From: Urophycis tenuis
Taxonomy: Eukaryota > Chordata > Actinopteri > Gadiformes > Phycidae
DNA: 64,000 nt
Assembly (NCBI GenBank): GCA_036785325.1
Contig: JAXIVH010000014.1
Coordinates: 62,001 to 126,000 of the forward strand
Direction: 5' to 3'
The first letter of the stretch is position 1; each line of letters starts with the position of its first letter. A model generated the notes under the pieces. That model was given only the letters and a program-made list of their open reading frames with translations, was not told the origin of the DNA and ran no database searches. Shown here one piece after another: positions 18,909 to 29,528 of this stretch. The position numbers and the translations under genes are program-made.

Positions 18909-20290
18909 TTATGGGATCGAGAGCACATAGTTATCATTGGGCCCACAAAGGAGGACCTTGTATGGCCCCGCAAATTTGGCCTGTAATTGCGAGCCGACGA
19001 CAGGGAGAAGCGCAAGCACCCGATCCCCCGCACAAAATGTTCGGTGTTCGGTGCGACGGTCGAACAGCCTCTTCATCTTTTTCTGAGACTCCCCCAGCCG
19101 ATCGCTAGCCAATCTCCAAGCTGAAGAGAGACAACGGCGAAACCCTAACACATAGTCAGACAAATTACCTGGCGGGTCTAAATCAGCCCACTGATCATGA
19201 AGTGTAGATAATAATCCACACACTCGGGGCCTCATTTACTAACATTTGCGACCGCAGCGTAATCTGCGCCAGCGCCGAGCCGTTATTTGCGCAGCATTCG
19301 TCACCGCACTTTACGTTGTATTTATCAAACCCGTACTTCATCAGGCAATCAGCGCCATACTCCGCCCTAGTGTAATTAGCGCACCGTTAAAAGAAGGAAG
19401 AATGGGTCTGCGTGTTTGCGTAACCATGTGAAAAAGAAAAAGAAAACAAAAGTTCCCCGCTGATCGGCGCGGTGCCTTTGTCGGTGTCTTCTTCTTGCTC
19501 TTACAACAGCTGCCATGTCCTTGTTTACAGGCTCAAGCAAAACCCGCTTCCTGGTTTACACCTGCTTTTATGAGGCAGAGATTTGCGCTCCAATTCGAGT
19601 CGCGCACTTCTCAGGCAATCTTAGTAAATACCACGCAATACATAATAAGGCGCACTTAACGCGTTACCTCCCAGCTCTTTGCGATTCACTCCCACTTCCC
19701 CTGATACACTCCCATTTATGCATATATATGAGGCGGGATGCGCAACTTGCCTATCGCCTCTTCAGAGGCAGGCTATTTGCGCATTTACCCCGTTGCGCCA
19801 CGTTAGTAAATACGGTTCCATGTTTTTGCGCCTATTTTACCCGCAAATTACGCTAGAAATGGACGCAATTCTGTTAGTAAATTAGGACCTCGGTGCGCAA
19901 AAACAAGGTCATTCGGCTAAACCCCGTACTCTCTTGGGTAACCTCCCTGGCTGCCAGCAACAGCCAGGGTAGGCCCTCTTCCCAATCGCGGTTCAACTCG
20001 ACACAATAAACACGTAACAGTGATTTTAAAGTGGAGTGAAAGCGCTCCAGAGCGCCTTGGCTCTGAGCGTGGCAAGCAGTTGCCAGATTCTGTTTTATTC
20101 CCAACTGTCGCAGCACTTCTGCGAACATGGTGGAAGTAAAATTACTGCCGCGGTCGGACTGTATAACTCTCGGTACACCAAAAATTGAAATAAACTGGCT
20201 CAAAGCCTTAACAACTGACTTAGTGTTGATTGAACGCAAAGGGTAGGCAGCAGGGTAACGAGTGACCTGGCACATAACAGTGAGCAGGTA
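18909..20290 (-). pseudogene. Integrase core and C-terminus of Gmr1-like element
   Basis: 20275-19890 encodes the retroviral-type integrase core: Ile-Gln-Ser-Asp-Arg-Gly-Ser-Asn-Phe (second catalytic Asp, about 20155) and Gln-Gly-Ala-Leu-Glu-Arg-Phe-His (catalytic Glu, about 20050). 19226-18909 continues with Ser-Gln-Lys-Lys-Met-Lys-Arg-Leu-Phe-Asp-Arg and ends Asn-Tyr-Val-Leu-Ser-Ile-Pro. A MITE (19227-19889) splits the gene. The first catalytic Asp region falls at a frame change near 20280. Confidence 0.85.
19227..19889. mobile_element. MITE inside integrase
   Basis: Terminal inverted repeat CCTCATTTACTAACA at the left and TGTTAGTAAATTAGG at the right (one mismatch). TCG flanks both ends (19224-19226, 19890-19892), a possible 3-bp duplication. 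The interior is rich in GCGCA/TGCGC words. No coding capacity. Integrase sequence resumes on either side. Confidence 0.75.
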
Positions 20291-21738
20291 CTCGCTGCAA
20301 TAATGAGGTGCTCAAACGGTTGACATACCGGTGGTATTGGGTGCAAAGGGGCCGGTTTCAGAACCAGATTTGGCTTACCCGTTAGTTGACATGTCGCACA
20401 CGTTTTTACAAAACTGGCCACGTCGCGTTTAATACGTGGCCAATAAAAGTATTGGAGGATGCGATTATAGGTCTTTTTGACACCTGCGTGTCCGGCCAAT
20501 TTATCGTGCGCAGTTTGCAACACAAGAGAACGAAATTTTACAGGCATCACAACCTGAACAATCGGATCCCCCACAAGAAAATCGTCATGCGAAGACCACT
20601 TCCTCAATAGCACTCCGTCTTTAACATAATAACCCGTGGCTTTATTCCGGATTTCATCGCTATTAACCAGTTCGAAAAGCGGTTTAAGAGTCTCATAATT
20701 TTGCTGTTCCAATGACATCTCTCCACGACTAACCGAACAAGGGTAATTAGACAATGAAAACTTTTCGTCGGGTTTAACTGACGCCGCACTGTCAGCACTC
20801 CGTTGGCTGGCAGCACGGGTCACGACACACGCAGCAAATACCTCGGGAAAATGTTTCACACTCTCATCAGACTCTCCTACGGAAAGAGGCTTCTCACTAA
20901 CCACCAAAGGAGGTACTGGTTCGGTCCAAAGACGTTTTCCCGCAAGACTATTGCCCAAGACCAACGAAATATTATTAACTGGTAGAGCAGGCTGAACAGC
21001 CAGCTCTACTTCGCCCTGCACAAGCTCGCACTCCAGGCACACGTTATGCAGCGGCACAGACAGTGTGTTTAGGCCTATGCCACGAATCAGTAATGAATTA
21101 CCAGTGTAGGTTTTAGAAGAAAAAGGCAGCGCAGACTCAAGAATAAATGAACTACTTGCCCCAGTGTCTCTCAAAATTCTCACGGGGACTCGATCACCAC
21201 TACCAACAAGTGACACAAATCCCTTGGAGATAAACGGTTCAAATGTCTCGTCACCCTCTGCCGCACACAGAGATGTAGACGCAGACCTATCAATAGAAAA
21301 CAGTGAAGCCGGGGTCGCAGGCACATCAGCAGCTAGGACAGTCGGTTTGGCAGAAAATACTCGCGGTCTACCACTTTTGGCTTTTAGCACCGGGCAATCA
21401 GGCTTCCAGTGCCCTTTACCCAAACAGTAGTGAAACGTCAGTTCACAAATAGGCGGCGAATTTGGAACGAGACGTTGGTCGTGACTTACCAAAGGCGAAG
21501 GAACATAAGGCCGAGAACGAGGATTGCCTCTGTCGCCCCTGACACTCACCGAATGTGAACGGTGTGCAAACTCCCACTCGTCAGCCAGCACAGCTGCCCG
21601 AGGAGCGGTGCGCACATCACGCTCCATAATGAAGGTTGCAAGATTTTCAGGGAGCATCAGTTTGAACTGCTCAGTTAAAATTACCTCAACCAATTGTTCC
21701 ATGGTAGTTATTATTGGCAGATTTTCGCCAGCGTCCAA
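20276..21738 (-). pseudogene. Capsid end, protease and integrase zinc domain of Gmr1-like element
   Basis: Long open frame. It starts within the SCAN-like capsid (Leu-Thr-Glu-Gln-Phe-Lys-Leu-Met-Leu-Pro; Ala-Ala-Val-Leu-Ala-Asp-Glu). It continues with a damaged zinc knuckle (His-Tyr-Cys-Leu-Gly-Lys-Gly-His-Trp-Lys-Pro-Asp-Cys, first Cys missing), an aspartic protease Asp-Thr-Gly-Ala-Ser (about 21158), and an integrase HHCC domain (His-Asp-Lys ... Gly-His-Ala-Gly ... Cys-Ala-Thr-Cys-Gln, about 20520-20390). It runs into the integrase core after a frame change near 20280. Protease before integrase without RT between them is seen directly. Confidence 0.88.
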
Positions 21739-22486
21739 ATTGTAATGTCAAGTCCCGCACGAACTCCATATGTGACTGGCCTGGCGTCTTTCGCATAGCA
21801 CGAAAGCGATGACGATAAGCCTCCGGCACCAATTCATAGGCTTTTAACACGGCAGACTTTACGGTTTCATAGACCTGGCCGTCAGCTAGAGACAATGACG
21901 AATATGCGCGTTGCGCACGGCCGGTCAGTACACATTGAAGGAGCAGAGTCCGTTCAACGTCTGACCAGGCATGAGCATCAGCCACTCGTTCGAACAACTG
22001 GAAAATCGCATCAACATCCTTTTCATTGAATGGTGGTACCAAACGCAAATGTTTGGCCACATTTAGATTGGTGGGGGAGCAGGGCTCACCTCCAGATAGT
22101 TTCCCCTGTCTAATTAATGTGAGGCGTTCATGTTCGAGTGCGATACGCATTTTGTCTAAATTCTGGCGGCTAGCCTCGGTCTCCTGTATGAGACGCAGTT
22201 TCTCCAGTTCTGCTTCATGTTGGATAATTAATAGGGCTTTTTGCTCATCGAACGAAAGACCCTTCGTAGGTGATGGAACAGGAGGCATTGCCGTCACTTG
22301 CAGCACCTGCTGTTCCACTAAACCGGTGACGAGAGCGGTCTTGATCGTCTCCTTCAGTCTCCTATGCGATAAGGACACGACAATACCATATTTCTCCGCA
22401 ACCTCTAACAGCTCATCTTTGGTCATCATGTTTAGAAGAGCCCCGGACGGAGTCTGAACAAAATCCAGAACCAACTGTGCAGCCAT
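21686..22486 (-). pseudogene. Gag N-terminus with SCAN-like capsid, Gmr1-like element
   Basis: ATG at 22486-22484 (AAACCATGG context) begins Met-Ala-Ala-Gln-Leu-Val-Leu-Asp. A charged coiled-coil-like middle (Glu-Leu-Glu-Lys-Leu-Arg ... Glu-His-Glu-Arg-Leu) follows. Then comes Ala-Tyr-Arg-His-Arg-Phe-Arg ... Phe-Val-Arg-Asp-Leu-Thr-Leu-Gln-Phe-Gly-Arg-Trp, the first half of a SCAN-like fold. The second half continues in the frame of the neighbouring gene after a one-base shift at about 21740, so this may be a mutation and not programmed. The vertebrate SCAN domain is known to descend from Gmr1-type Gag. Confidence 0.85.
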
Positions 22487-23280
22487 GGTTTTTTACAATT
22501 TTACTAGTTTGCGTCAAAGAAAACAAATGCGCGAGTTAATCACAGTTTAATAATAATAATAATAATAATACATTTTATTTGTTAAGCGCCTTTCGAGACC
22601 TCAAGGTCGCTTTGCATAACACATTTAAAATATATACATATATAAAATCAACAAAAACAACAATAACAAACAATGAAAAACAATGAAAAACAAATTCTAA
22701 TTCAATTTTCCCAGCCCCTACATAAACTGAAAAACTACCTACAGTAGACCCTTCTCTTCAGATGGCGTGAGGCCGAGGATTTTAAGCATGCGGGACCCAC
22801 TGGTCCACAGCCCGTAAGTCCGAAAGAGTTGCCGATTAACAAACAGCTCCCCAGGCCTCGGATGTGCCCCCGAGACAACTGCTACCAAGCCCCGTACCAT
22901 CCAAAAACAACAAACAAAAAAACAAACCGCACACCCGAAGATGCACACTTTACCTAACTGGGCGGGGAAAATATAAGTCAATAGACAGGCAAATATCAAA
23001 AACGTTAAAAGAGATTTCCAATTACAAAATTATATTTAAGCAGCAAAAACAGCTTGCTTTGTCAGAAACTTGTATCAAGCTTAATTACGAACAAAGGTTT
23101 GCTCAGTTTAACAATCAAAATTACCGCTTGTTAGCGAATATTGGACACACTCCGTCCCCCTTCAAAGAAAGTGCGACGCACGTAAACGTGGTACCAAATC
23201 CACACAAAGGAATTACCCCGCAGCTGCGGCACACGGAAATCAAACAAAAGGCAATTACAAAGCACACTAATCACTAGCTT
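22487..23280 (-). other. Leader region of Gmr1-like element with LINE tail insert
   Basis: No gene. Lies between the 5' LTR and gag. It includes a TAA microsatellite and a LINE-tail-like stretch (22547-22640, ATTTTATTTGTTAAGCGCC and CTCAAGGTCGCTTTGC) common in fish genomes. Confidence 0.6.
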
Positions 23281-23293
23281 CAACGAGCCCCCA
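23281..23293 (-). other. Primer binding site of Gmr1-like element
   Basis: Minus strand TGGGGGCTCGTTG, three bases after the 5' LTR end. The first ten bases match the tRNA-Pro-type primer site of many retroelements. Confidence 0.7.
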
Positions 23294-23296
23294 ATA

Positions 23297-23697
23297 TGTT
23301 ACGCTCATGGATGAGGATAACATGAACGAGAGGGTACAACGGAGTAGAAACGCAATACAATTTATTTTACAACAAACAGCAACCCTATGGGCGATATACA
23401 AAGAACAAAGAGGTCCTCAGGCGGCCTCAAGCCAACAACGAGCCAAGAACCCCGTGCGTCGGAGACATGCGCCTAGTGTCGCTGCCCCCCCATCTGACAG
23501 ACAGCAGGCAACTTTATAGGGTCAGGTGACCTGTGCACCGGTGCACCGTATCCCGATAATTCACCAGCACACCTGTGAGGGATACATACAAACGACAGAA
23601 AAATGAATCTAATCTAATCTAATCTAAAAAGGACAGACCGCAGACAGCACACAGGTATCGTAGCATAGGGGAGAAGCCACGTCTAAGGGGCGTCACA
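23297..23697 (-). repeat. 5' LTR of Gmr1-like element (401 bp)
   Basis: Same as 14316-14689 apart from seven substitutions and a 27-bp insert (about 23603-23629) containing AATCT repeats. GGTGG follows at 23698. Confidence 0.9.
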
Positions 23698-24707
23698 GGT
23701 GGTCATCATTGCAATACATAGCATACTACATATGTTTTTATTTCGGCCTATGCGTAGAGTGTTTGTCTAGTTTTTTTCAATAATTTGATAATGGATAATT
23801 GCTGCTTTTTTTTTTTTTTTACATTTTACACCCATGCAGTGCAGTGTGTTACAAGTTCTGAAGTTAATAAACATTGCCCTGATATACACACCGCTTTGTT
23901 TTGTTTTTTTAGTCAGAGCTATGTACGCAGGTTTTTTTGTTGTTGTTGGTCCGTAACCTCAAATCCCCGTTTTGAGTCGCCGGATCCACCCCGCCTTTGT
24001 GCTCCGGCACCTCCCACTTTACAAATTAAGCACTGATAAAAGGGTATTTAAAATGATCTGTCCAAAAAGTTTTAATAAGTTCACCTAGAATACAGGCAAA
24101 CTTTAACAAGATTGTACACTAAATTGCATAATGGCAGTGTGCACCTGTTTGTTGAGCTGTGTATCCACTCGGGTGTCCCCAAAGGTTTTTAAAAGCACCG
24201 TAGCTTGCAAGTGTCCAGTCGTGCTTTGGTGTCTCATTGCTGCCTAGTTTAAACGATTTACGTTCGCAAATCCTGCATAGCTCCCAGCAGAACAATTTGA
24301 AGCACCCATTTCTTCTTCTAGTTGTTTTACGGCGGTAAGTGAGTATCCAATCACAGGATGCGTATATGTCACGTTCAACGTGAGGCCTTCTAGAAAGCCC
24401 ACTGTCAACAACTTGTAATTTGATTGGCTATCGCAACTGTCTATCAACTGTATGTACCCGTTCACTCACATTGCACAGACCCCAGCATTGTTTATTCTGA
24501 AGGCCTCAGGCAGATTTCATAGAGCCTGGCAATAAAAACTCTAAAACTCTAACCTAAAAACAACACAAACATGAAGAGAATATGAAGAATATTTTTATAT
24601 ATTTAGGGAGAGTAAATTCAAAGTTAAATAAACTTTTATCAAATAATGATCATGATTTATGTTATGTCAGCAGAGAAGGCCTTGCTGGCCCTGACGGCCC
24701 ACCACTG

Positions 24708-24773
24708 TCAGAATATGAGAGGGGTGACAGAGTTCAAACTCTCACCATGAGTAAGAAAGGCCAACGCTGCTAG
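24708..24773 (-). pseudogene. Relic of second V gene: leader 3' end (interval 2-3)
   Basis: Starts with the second TCAGAATA and carries the intron start and leader end (splice-donor region CTCACCATGAGTAA on the plus strand, 24742-24755) up to CTAG at 24770-24773, where the LTR element begins. Its other half is at 30847. Confidence 0.8.
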
Positions 24774-26152
24774 TGTAACAGGAAGAGTGCTCACCTGAAC
24801 TGGCACCGGTGGGTTGAATAGCTCTTCCCCGCCCCGCCTACTCCCTCAGTGGGAAATCAGCAGCGGTGCTCCATAAATAGGGTGCAGGTTTGGAGGCAGA
24901 CATTCGCCTTTTCTTTCCGGGACCACTTTGTGGTGATCTCTCGTCTCTCGTCCCTCCTTCAACCTCCTGCACCGGTTGCCATCGGGTTACAGCCACGGTG
25001 GCCTGCTACACTTCCTGGATCCTAATACTTGCCCCGTACTTTGGGGCTCATCAACTTTGTTGCGTGTGTGCTTGTCGATCTCACATTCAGGTAGGCCGTT
25101 GCCGTGTTCCTTCTCTCGACCGGATATGGGTTAATCAGCAAGACTGCCTAATGTAGAATTACGTTGCTGTTGCTTATAGTATTGGGACGCGGTGGTCCTC
25201 TGTCTGGGTTCAGGGTCTCTCTCTCTGTCCGTCATACGGTAGGTGTCCCGTCCACTTAGTCAATGATATAAATGACAGTGTATCATTATTGTCATGACTA
25301 TGCACCATAGGCGTAGCCAGGGGCGGGCCTGGACGGGCCTAGGCCCGCCTACTTGTCAGTCTTGCCCGTCCAATCAGAGGGCTTTCCTTCGTTTACTCGT
25401 TCAATAAATGTGACGCGCCGATGCATGGGTTCATGCAGTTTGGCGCAAGAAAATGATCAAATTAAATTAAAATTAAATTAAAATGTTTCCGCATAATTCA
25501 TCAGCTGTGATCAAACGCCCTTGATCGTTTCGTCCTCAAATCTACGATATTCAAAATTGCAAACCCCCCCACCCCCCGCTGTGGCTTCCTTAGCCCACAC
25601 GAGAACCTAGAAACACACCTGAATATCTTATGTTCAATCAAATTGGCTTTGCCACCCGTTTTTTTCTCTGTGCCCACCCGTTTTTTTTCTGTGCCCAGCC
25701 ATTTGAACATTTGTGGCTACACCACTGCACTCCTCTCAGGGTCTGTGGCGTTTCATGCGGTTGCTGTTCTGTTCCCCTCGTGGCCGTGCGGCCCGACATC
25801 CTCGCTGTCGTGAGGATGCATCTCTCCGGCCTGCTGGTCTGAACTCGGCTAGCTGTCCAGTGGCTACTAGCCACCGCTAGCTGGAAGGCTGCTTGTTTGG
25901 GTGCTGCTGGTGGGTTTGTCATTTTGTTTACTAATGCTTGGCTGTAAATAAGTGTTGGTGGCCTTGTGGCTTGCTGGCTTACTCCCCTGCTGGTGGCTGG
26001 ACTTCTCCCCCTCTAGTGATGTTAATCCCCTTTTTGCATGTGTGTGCTCTGTTATTTTCTTTAATTTAAGTTTACTTTTGTTAATTTGGAATTTGTTTGG
26101 TTGGTTGCTTTGTTTGGTTTGCAATGTAAAGCATGTTTCTGTTGTTCTACAG

Positions 26153-27524
26153 CAGAGGTCTCCAACCTTTTTTCCTCTGAGAGCTACTTTTACTAAGGCT
26201 GAATCTCAATTCTCTATCTTAGCCCTTCCCCTTACCCCTTCCCCTTGGTTTTGCGCGTTCACGTGAGACCAAGGGCTGTCTCAATTCTCTTTTCGACCAA
26301 GGGGAAGGGGTAAGGGGAAGGGGTATACACCCCTTGAAACCAAGTGAGATCGGGAGCTTACTTGAAACCAAGGGGTACCCATTACAATGCGCAACCGGCA
26401 ACAATCACGGCCAGATCTCAACGAGAGTCACATAACTGTAAGAATTTTCGGCTGAAATAATTGATTTAAAATTTACGAAAGTGTTGTTTTGTGCTCTAAA
26501 CAGTCCTGTACCTATATATTTGCAACCATATTCTTAATCGAAACTTTTTCGAAAATCGGTATGCGAACGTTACATTGCTGAGTGCACAAAGTTACATTTC
26601 TCTGACTAGCAATGAACTCCATGCATGTCTAGTTTACTAAACACAATTAGCAGCGAATTCCGTTTGATAACAGTGTAGACAATTAGAGACAAATCGATAC
26701 GTGCTTTACATATATCGTCCTTTTTCACACAGGAACGCCGGAGGAAACCCGGCAGCTGATACGTTTTCGACACGAAAACGAGCAGAAATGTCCGAAATCA
26801 AAATATGCTAAGTCAAAATACGCTTCAAAGCAAATGTGGGAGTGAGTCATGCGTTCAATGTTGTAGCCATTCATAATTGTAAATAAAGACATGTTGGTTA
26901 ACAAAGACATTGTTTCTGAACATCAATGAAATTCAAAACCGTATTAACTGAAAAAGATTAAAAAAAAACACCATGCAGTGTGTAGGCCTATAACAAATTG
27001 TCAATATTTTGTCGTCAATGTATGATGACGTAACCGTAACGAGTGTTGTCTCAATTCATAGGGGCATGTAGCCCTTACCCCTCTGTTTCGAGGGGCCAAG
27101 GGGAAGGGGAAGGGCCAAGGGGAAGGGGTAAGATAGAGAATTGAGATTGGGCCTAAATCTAAATGGCCGAGAGCTACTCATGTTTTATAACATTTATTGT
27201 CATCGTTTATTTCAAACTAAACCAACGGAATAAGCTTGTTTTGCCTGAACATTTACAAAATGTTGGTGTCCACAACTCACATTTTGCATTAAAACATCAC
27301 GTTACGTTCGTGAAACAAAACAACTGTTTCCCACTCTTCATGAAAATAGTATGTTTTAAGCAGCACCACCGTTTGATTGACAACTAATTGGCAAATAATC
27401 ATTTTGTGTAAGAAGGGAGCGGGATATCTATGAATTTGATTGGATATAATTAACCCTTTGGTGAGCTACCTGGAATGGGGTGGCGAGCTACTGGTAGCTC
27501 ACGAGCGACACGTTGGAGACCCCG
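26153..27524. mobile_element. hAT MITE (same as 3821-4232), interrupted
   Basis: Flanked by TTCTACAG (26145-26152, 27525-27532) with the same ends as the unit 1-2 copy. A Harbinger-like MITE (26197-27153) is inserted 44 bp from its left end. Confidence 0.85.
26197..27153. mobile_element. Harbinger-like MITE with TAA target duplication
   Basis: Termini GGCTGAATCTCAATTCTC and the inverse of GAGAATTGAGATTGGGCC; inner repeats of CCTTCCCCTT and AAGGGGAAGGGG strengthen the inverted ends. TAA occurs at 26194-26196 and 27154-27156, and the target is uninterrupted at about 3855. Non-coding, 957 bp. Confidence 0.8.
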
Positions 27525-27712
27525 TTCTACAGGGATTCATCACCCAGGAGGTAGGGCATTCGACTGGGTAAGCTAAGGTAGCCTGACTCAGAAATGACCT
27601 TGTATGTGAATTTGTGGGCCCATGTTCTTGCTTATTTCTTGTGTCTTTTATACTGAAGAAAATACATGTATTATAAGTAGCCCGTGGAATTGGATGCCAC
27701 ACTGGAGACAAT

Positions 27713-28079
27713 ACTTTCTTGTCAGTCAGTCATTTTCTAAACCGCTTATCCTCTAGAGCAGTGGTTCTCAAATGGGGGTAAGTGAAGGCACTCCAGGGGG
27801 TACGTGAGATTTTAAAATATACATATATTAAAAAAGTAGCATCCATGCAAAAATCCTTTAAAAATAATCATTTGATAAATATTTCAGGGAAATATAAGTT
27901 CATAAAATGAATTTTATATTTTAGTAGGCTATTCAATTTCATTATCCTAAAAACCCAGAATCCCCGCCCCCATACCAGGATGGTTCGACCCAACCTGTCA
28001 CATGCCAGCTGCCATCGCTTGTTAATTTAGTCAAAATTTAGTCATAGATTATTAACATTTAAAATGTTCTAATACAGAC
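27713..28079. other. Repeat debris: Rex3-like tail and partial hAT
   Basis: No gene. 27719-27752 resembles the end of a Rex3-type LINE (CATTTTCTAAACCGCTTATCC). 27759 begins CAGTGGTTCTCAAATGGGG, a Charlie-like hAT terminus, but no partner end is found. Confidence 0.5.
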
Positions 28080-28125
28080 TTACAGGGTGCAGTCACTTTT
28101 CGGCAGGGCTTCTCCTGCCGAAAAG

Positions 28126-29397
28126 CAGGGGCGGTTTCTCATATGTGCGACATGTGCGGTTGCACAGGGCGGCATCTTTGGGGGGGCGGCATCGGAGGCA
28201 CGCCAATTTTTTTTTGTTTTTTTTTGGACGAGCGCCTATGCTGCCCAGACATCATGCCAGTGCATGATTTGATTGATAACATGGGCACCGATAGGTTTTC
28301 TAATGCCCATCTCATTGTGGGGAGTGTGTGCGCCCTCCGTTTGGTGCAGGTCCGCCCTACCGCTGTGCTGGTCTCACACACACAACCTGAAGGGGAAGGG
28401 GAAGGGGGAGGGGGGCGCGCGATTCAGGCCTTCTCCCTTGCTGCAGCGGGCATCTAATGGCATCTAATAATGCAACAGGCTACCATAAGTTAATCACGCC
28501 AGTTATTACACACGTTTGGATTTGGGCATGCCTCAGACTCGTGGTGTGAGCGGTATCGGAGCGACACAGGAGCGTAACAGAGCAGCCGCTCCGGCGTCTA
28601 AATAAAAAACCGCTCCACGCTCCAGCAACATTCCATCCGCTCCTCGCTCGCTCGCGCTCCGCTCCGCTCACTAGCTCTGGCCTGGACTCATTTCACCTAG
28701 GCAAATAGACTTCACTAGCAGCCCAATAATATGCCAACACAGGTGGGCTGTAGCGTTTAAGAGAAGGGGAAATCCTCGCGGCTGGTTTGGCTCCCCAACG
28801 TCCTGTTTCCCCCCGTCGCCACGGCAAGGCGTCCTCGCGACCCCCCAGCTGCGCGCTTGACAGTTCACTAGTAGTATAAAGGCTCAGCGCTGTGTTTTAG
28901 TCATTTTTGTATAAATGCTTTCTGAAAACTCCTCAACCCCATTTAGTATGACACATTGTGTCATCAACATTCATACCAGTACCAGCAGTTTGTAAGTAAT
29001 TTGTCAGTTATTGATATGTCATAAATTGGTTCTCAAAATTCACCAGATTGATGCATTTAAATGAAATCTACTGCATTTTTTCTCCCGGGGGGGCATGCCC
29101 CCGGACCCCCCTAGAGGATTGCGAGCCCCCCACCATAGTCTACAAAAATCCTGTGGGAAACACTTATGTATGTCTTATTTTAACTTCAGTGTGACTATGT
29201 TATTATGGCATAATGTGCATATATTTATATATCTGTTTTATTTCAGTATGGTTCTGACAAGAGTTTTTACAATAAAATACATTATTGTACAATCATAAAC
29301 CTAAATGAACTGGTTTGACTTTGGGGGGGGGGGGGGGGTGCCGGGGGGGGGGGGGGGGGGGTCGCACAGGGCACCAAACAGGCTAGGACCGCCCCTG
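28126..29397. mobile_element. hAT element with 8-bp target duplication
   Basis: Ends CAGGGGCGGTTTCT (28126) and the inverse GGACCGCCCCTG (29397). CCGAAAAG flanks both (28118-28125, 29398-29405). 1.27 kb, no transposase recognised. It includes a poly-G run. Confidence 0.85.
29323..29361. repeat. Poly-G tracts
   Basis: Two runs of about 17 and 19 G separated by TGCC. Assembly here may be unreliable. Confidence 0.8.
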
Positions 29398-29528
29398 CCG
29401 AAAAGTGACTGCACCCTGTAAGTCTGTATTGCAAGGAGTGATGTTGACCAAATTCACTGTACATGCACCTGGTTTCCTCTACTATTAATGCTGAAAAGAC
29501 AGAGAGTGTAACCCCTCCCAATCCAGAG

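Larger units (their letters stand above)
14316..23697 (-). mobile_element. Gmr1-like Ty3/gypsy retrotransposon (Gag-PR-IN-RT-RH order)
   Basis: A 9.4-kb element with both LTRs, flanked by the 5-bp duplication GGTGG (14311-14315, 23698-23702). Read on the minus strand the order is LTR, primer site, gag with SCAN-like capsid, aspartic protease, integrase zinc domain, integrase core, integrase C-terminus, gypsy-type RT, RNase H, polypurine tract, LTR. Integrase before RT is the Ty1/copia order. In Ty3/gypsy-type sequences it defines the Gmr1 group first described from cod. Frameshifts, a stop in RT and two further transposon insertions make it non-autonomous. LTR identity (7 differences in 374 aligned bases by eye) suggests recent insertion. 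Confidence 0.88.
13624..24035. mobile_element. hAT element 2 hosting an LTR retrotransposon
   Basis: Inverted termini CAGGGCTTAATTTGAG (13624) and the complement of ATTAAGCACTG (24035), flanked by ATAAAACG (13616-13623) and ATAAAAGG (24036-24043), an 8-bp duplication with one mismatch. Without its LTR insertion it is only about 1 kb, with a TGTC microsatellite and no recognisable transposase. Confidence 0.8.
12400..24707. mobile_element. hAT element 1 holding about 11 kb of nested insertions
   Basis: Left end CAGTGACAGGCCGTGC at 12400, right end ...GGCCCACCACTG at 24707, flanked by TCAGAATA (12392-12399, 24708-24715), the 8-bp duplication typical of hAT. The undisturbed copy at 39850-40818 is 969 bp. 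The excess here is an RLE-type LINE (about 12580-13570) and hAT element 2 (13624-24035). The base element encodes nothing recognisable, so it is non-autonomous. Confidence 0.85.
28080..29421. repeat. 62-nt hairpin repeat split by a hAT element
   Basis: 28080-28125 plus 29406-29421 rebuild the same perfect hairpin as 29529-29590. The hAT element at 28126-29397 is inserted in its right arm with duplication CCGAAAAG. Confidence 0.85.

Noticed and set aside
19874..20275. Integrase as a domesticated host gene
   Set aside because: It lies between paired LTRs with target duplications and is split by a MITE; no sign of host exon structure.
21686..21740. Programmed frameshift between the Gmr1-like gag and the next frame
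   Set aside because: The break falls inside the capsid domain and no slippery heptamer is seen, so a mutation is more likely.
24890..25156. 88-codon ORF conserved at 41001-41267
   Set aside because: Both copies lie in the same duplicated LTR just after its TATA-like box. Conservation follows from duplication.
27759..28079. Complete Charlie-like hAT starting CAGTGGTTCTCAAA
   Set aside because: No matching right terminus or 8-bp duplication was found.
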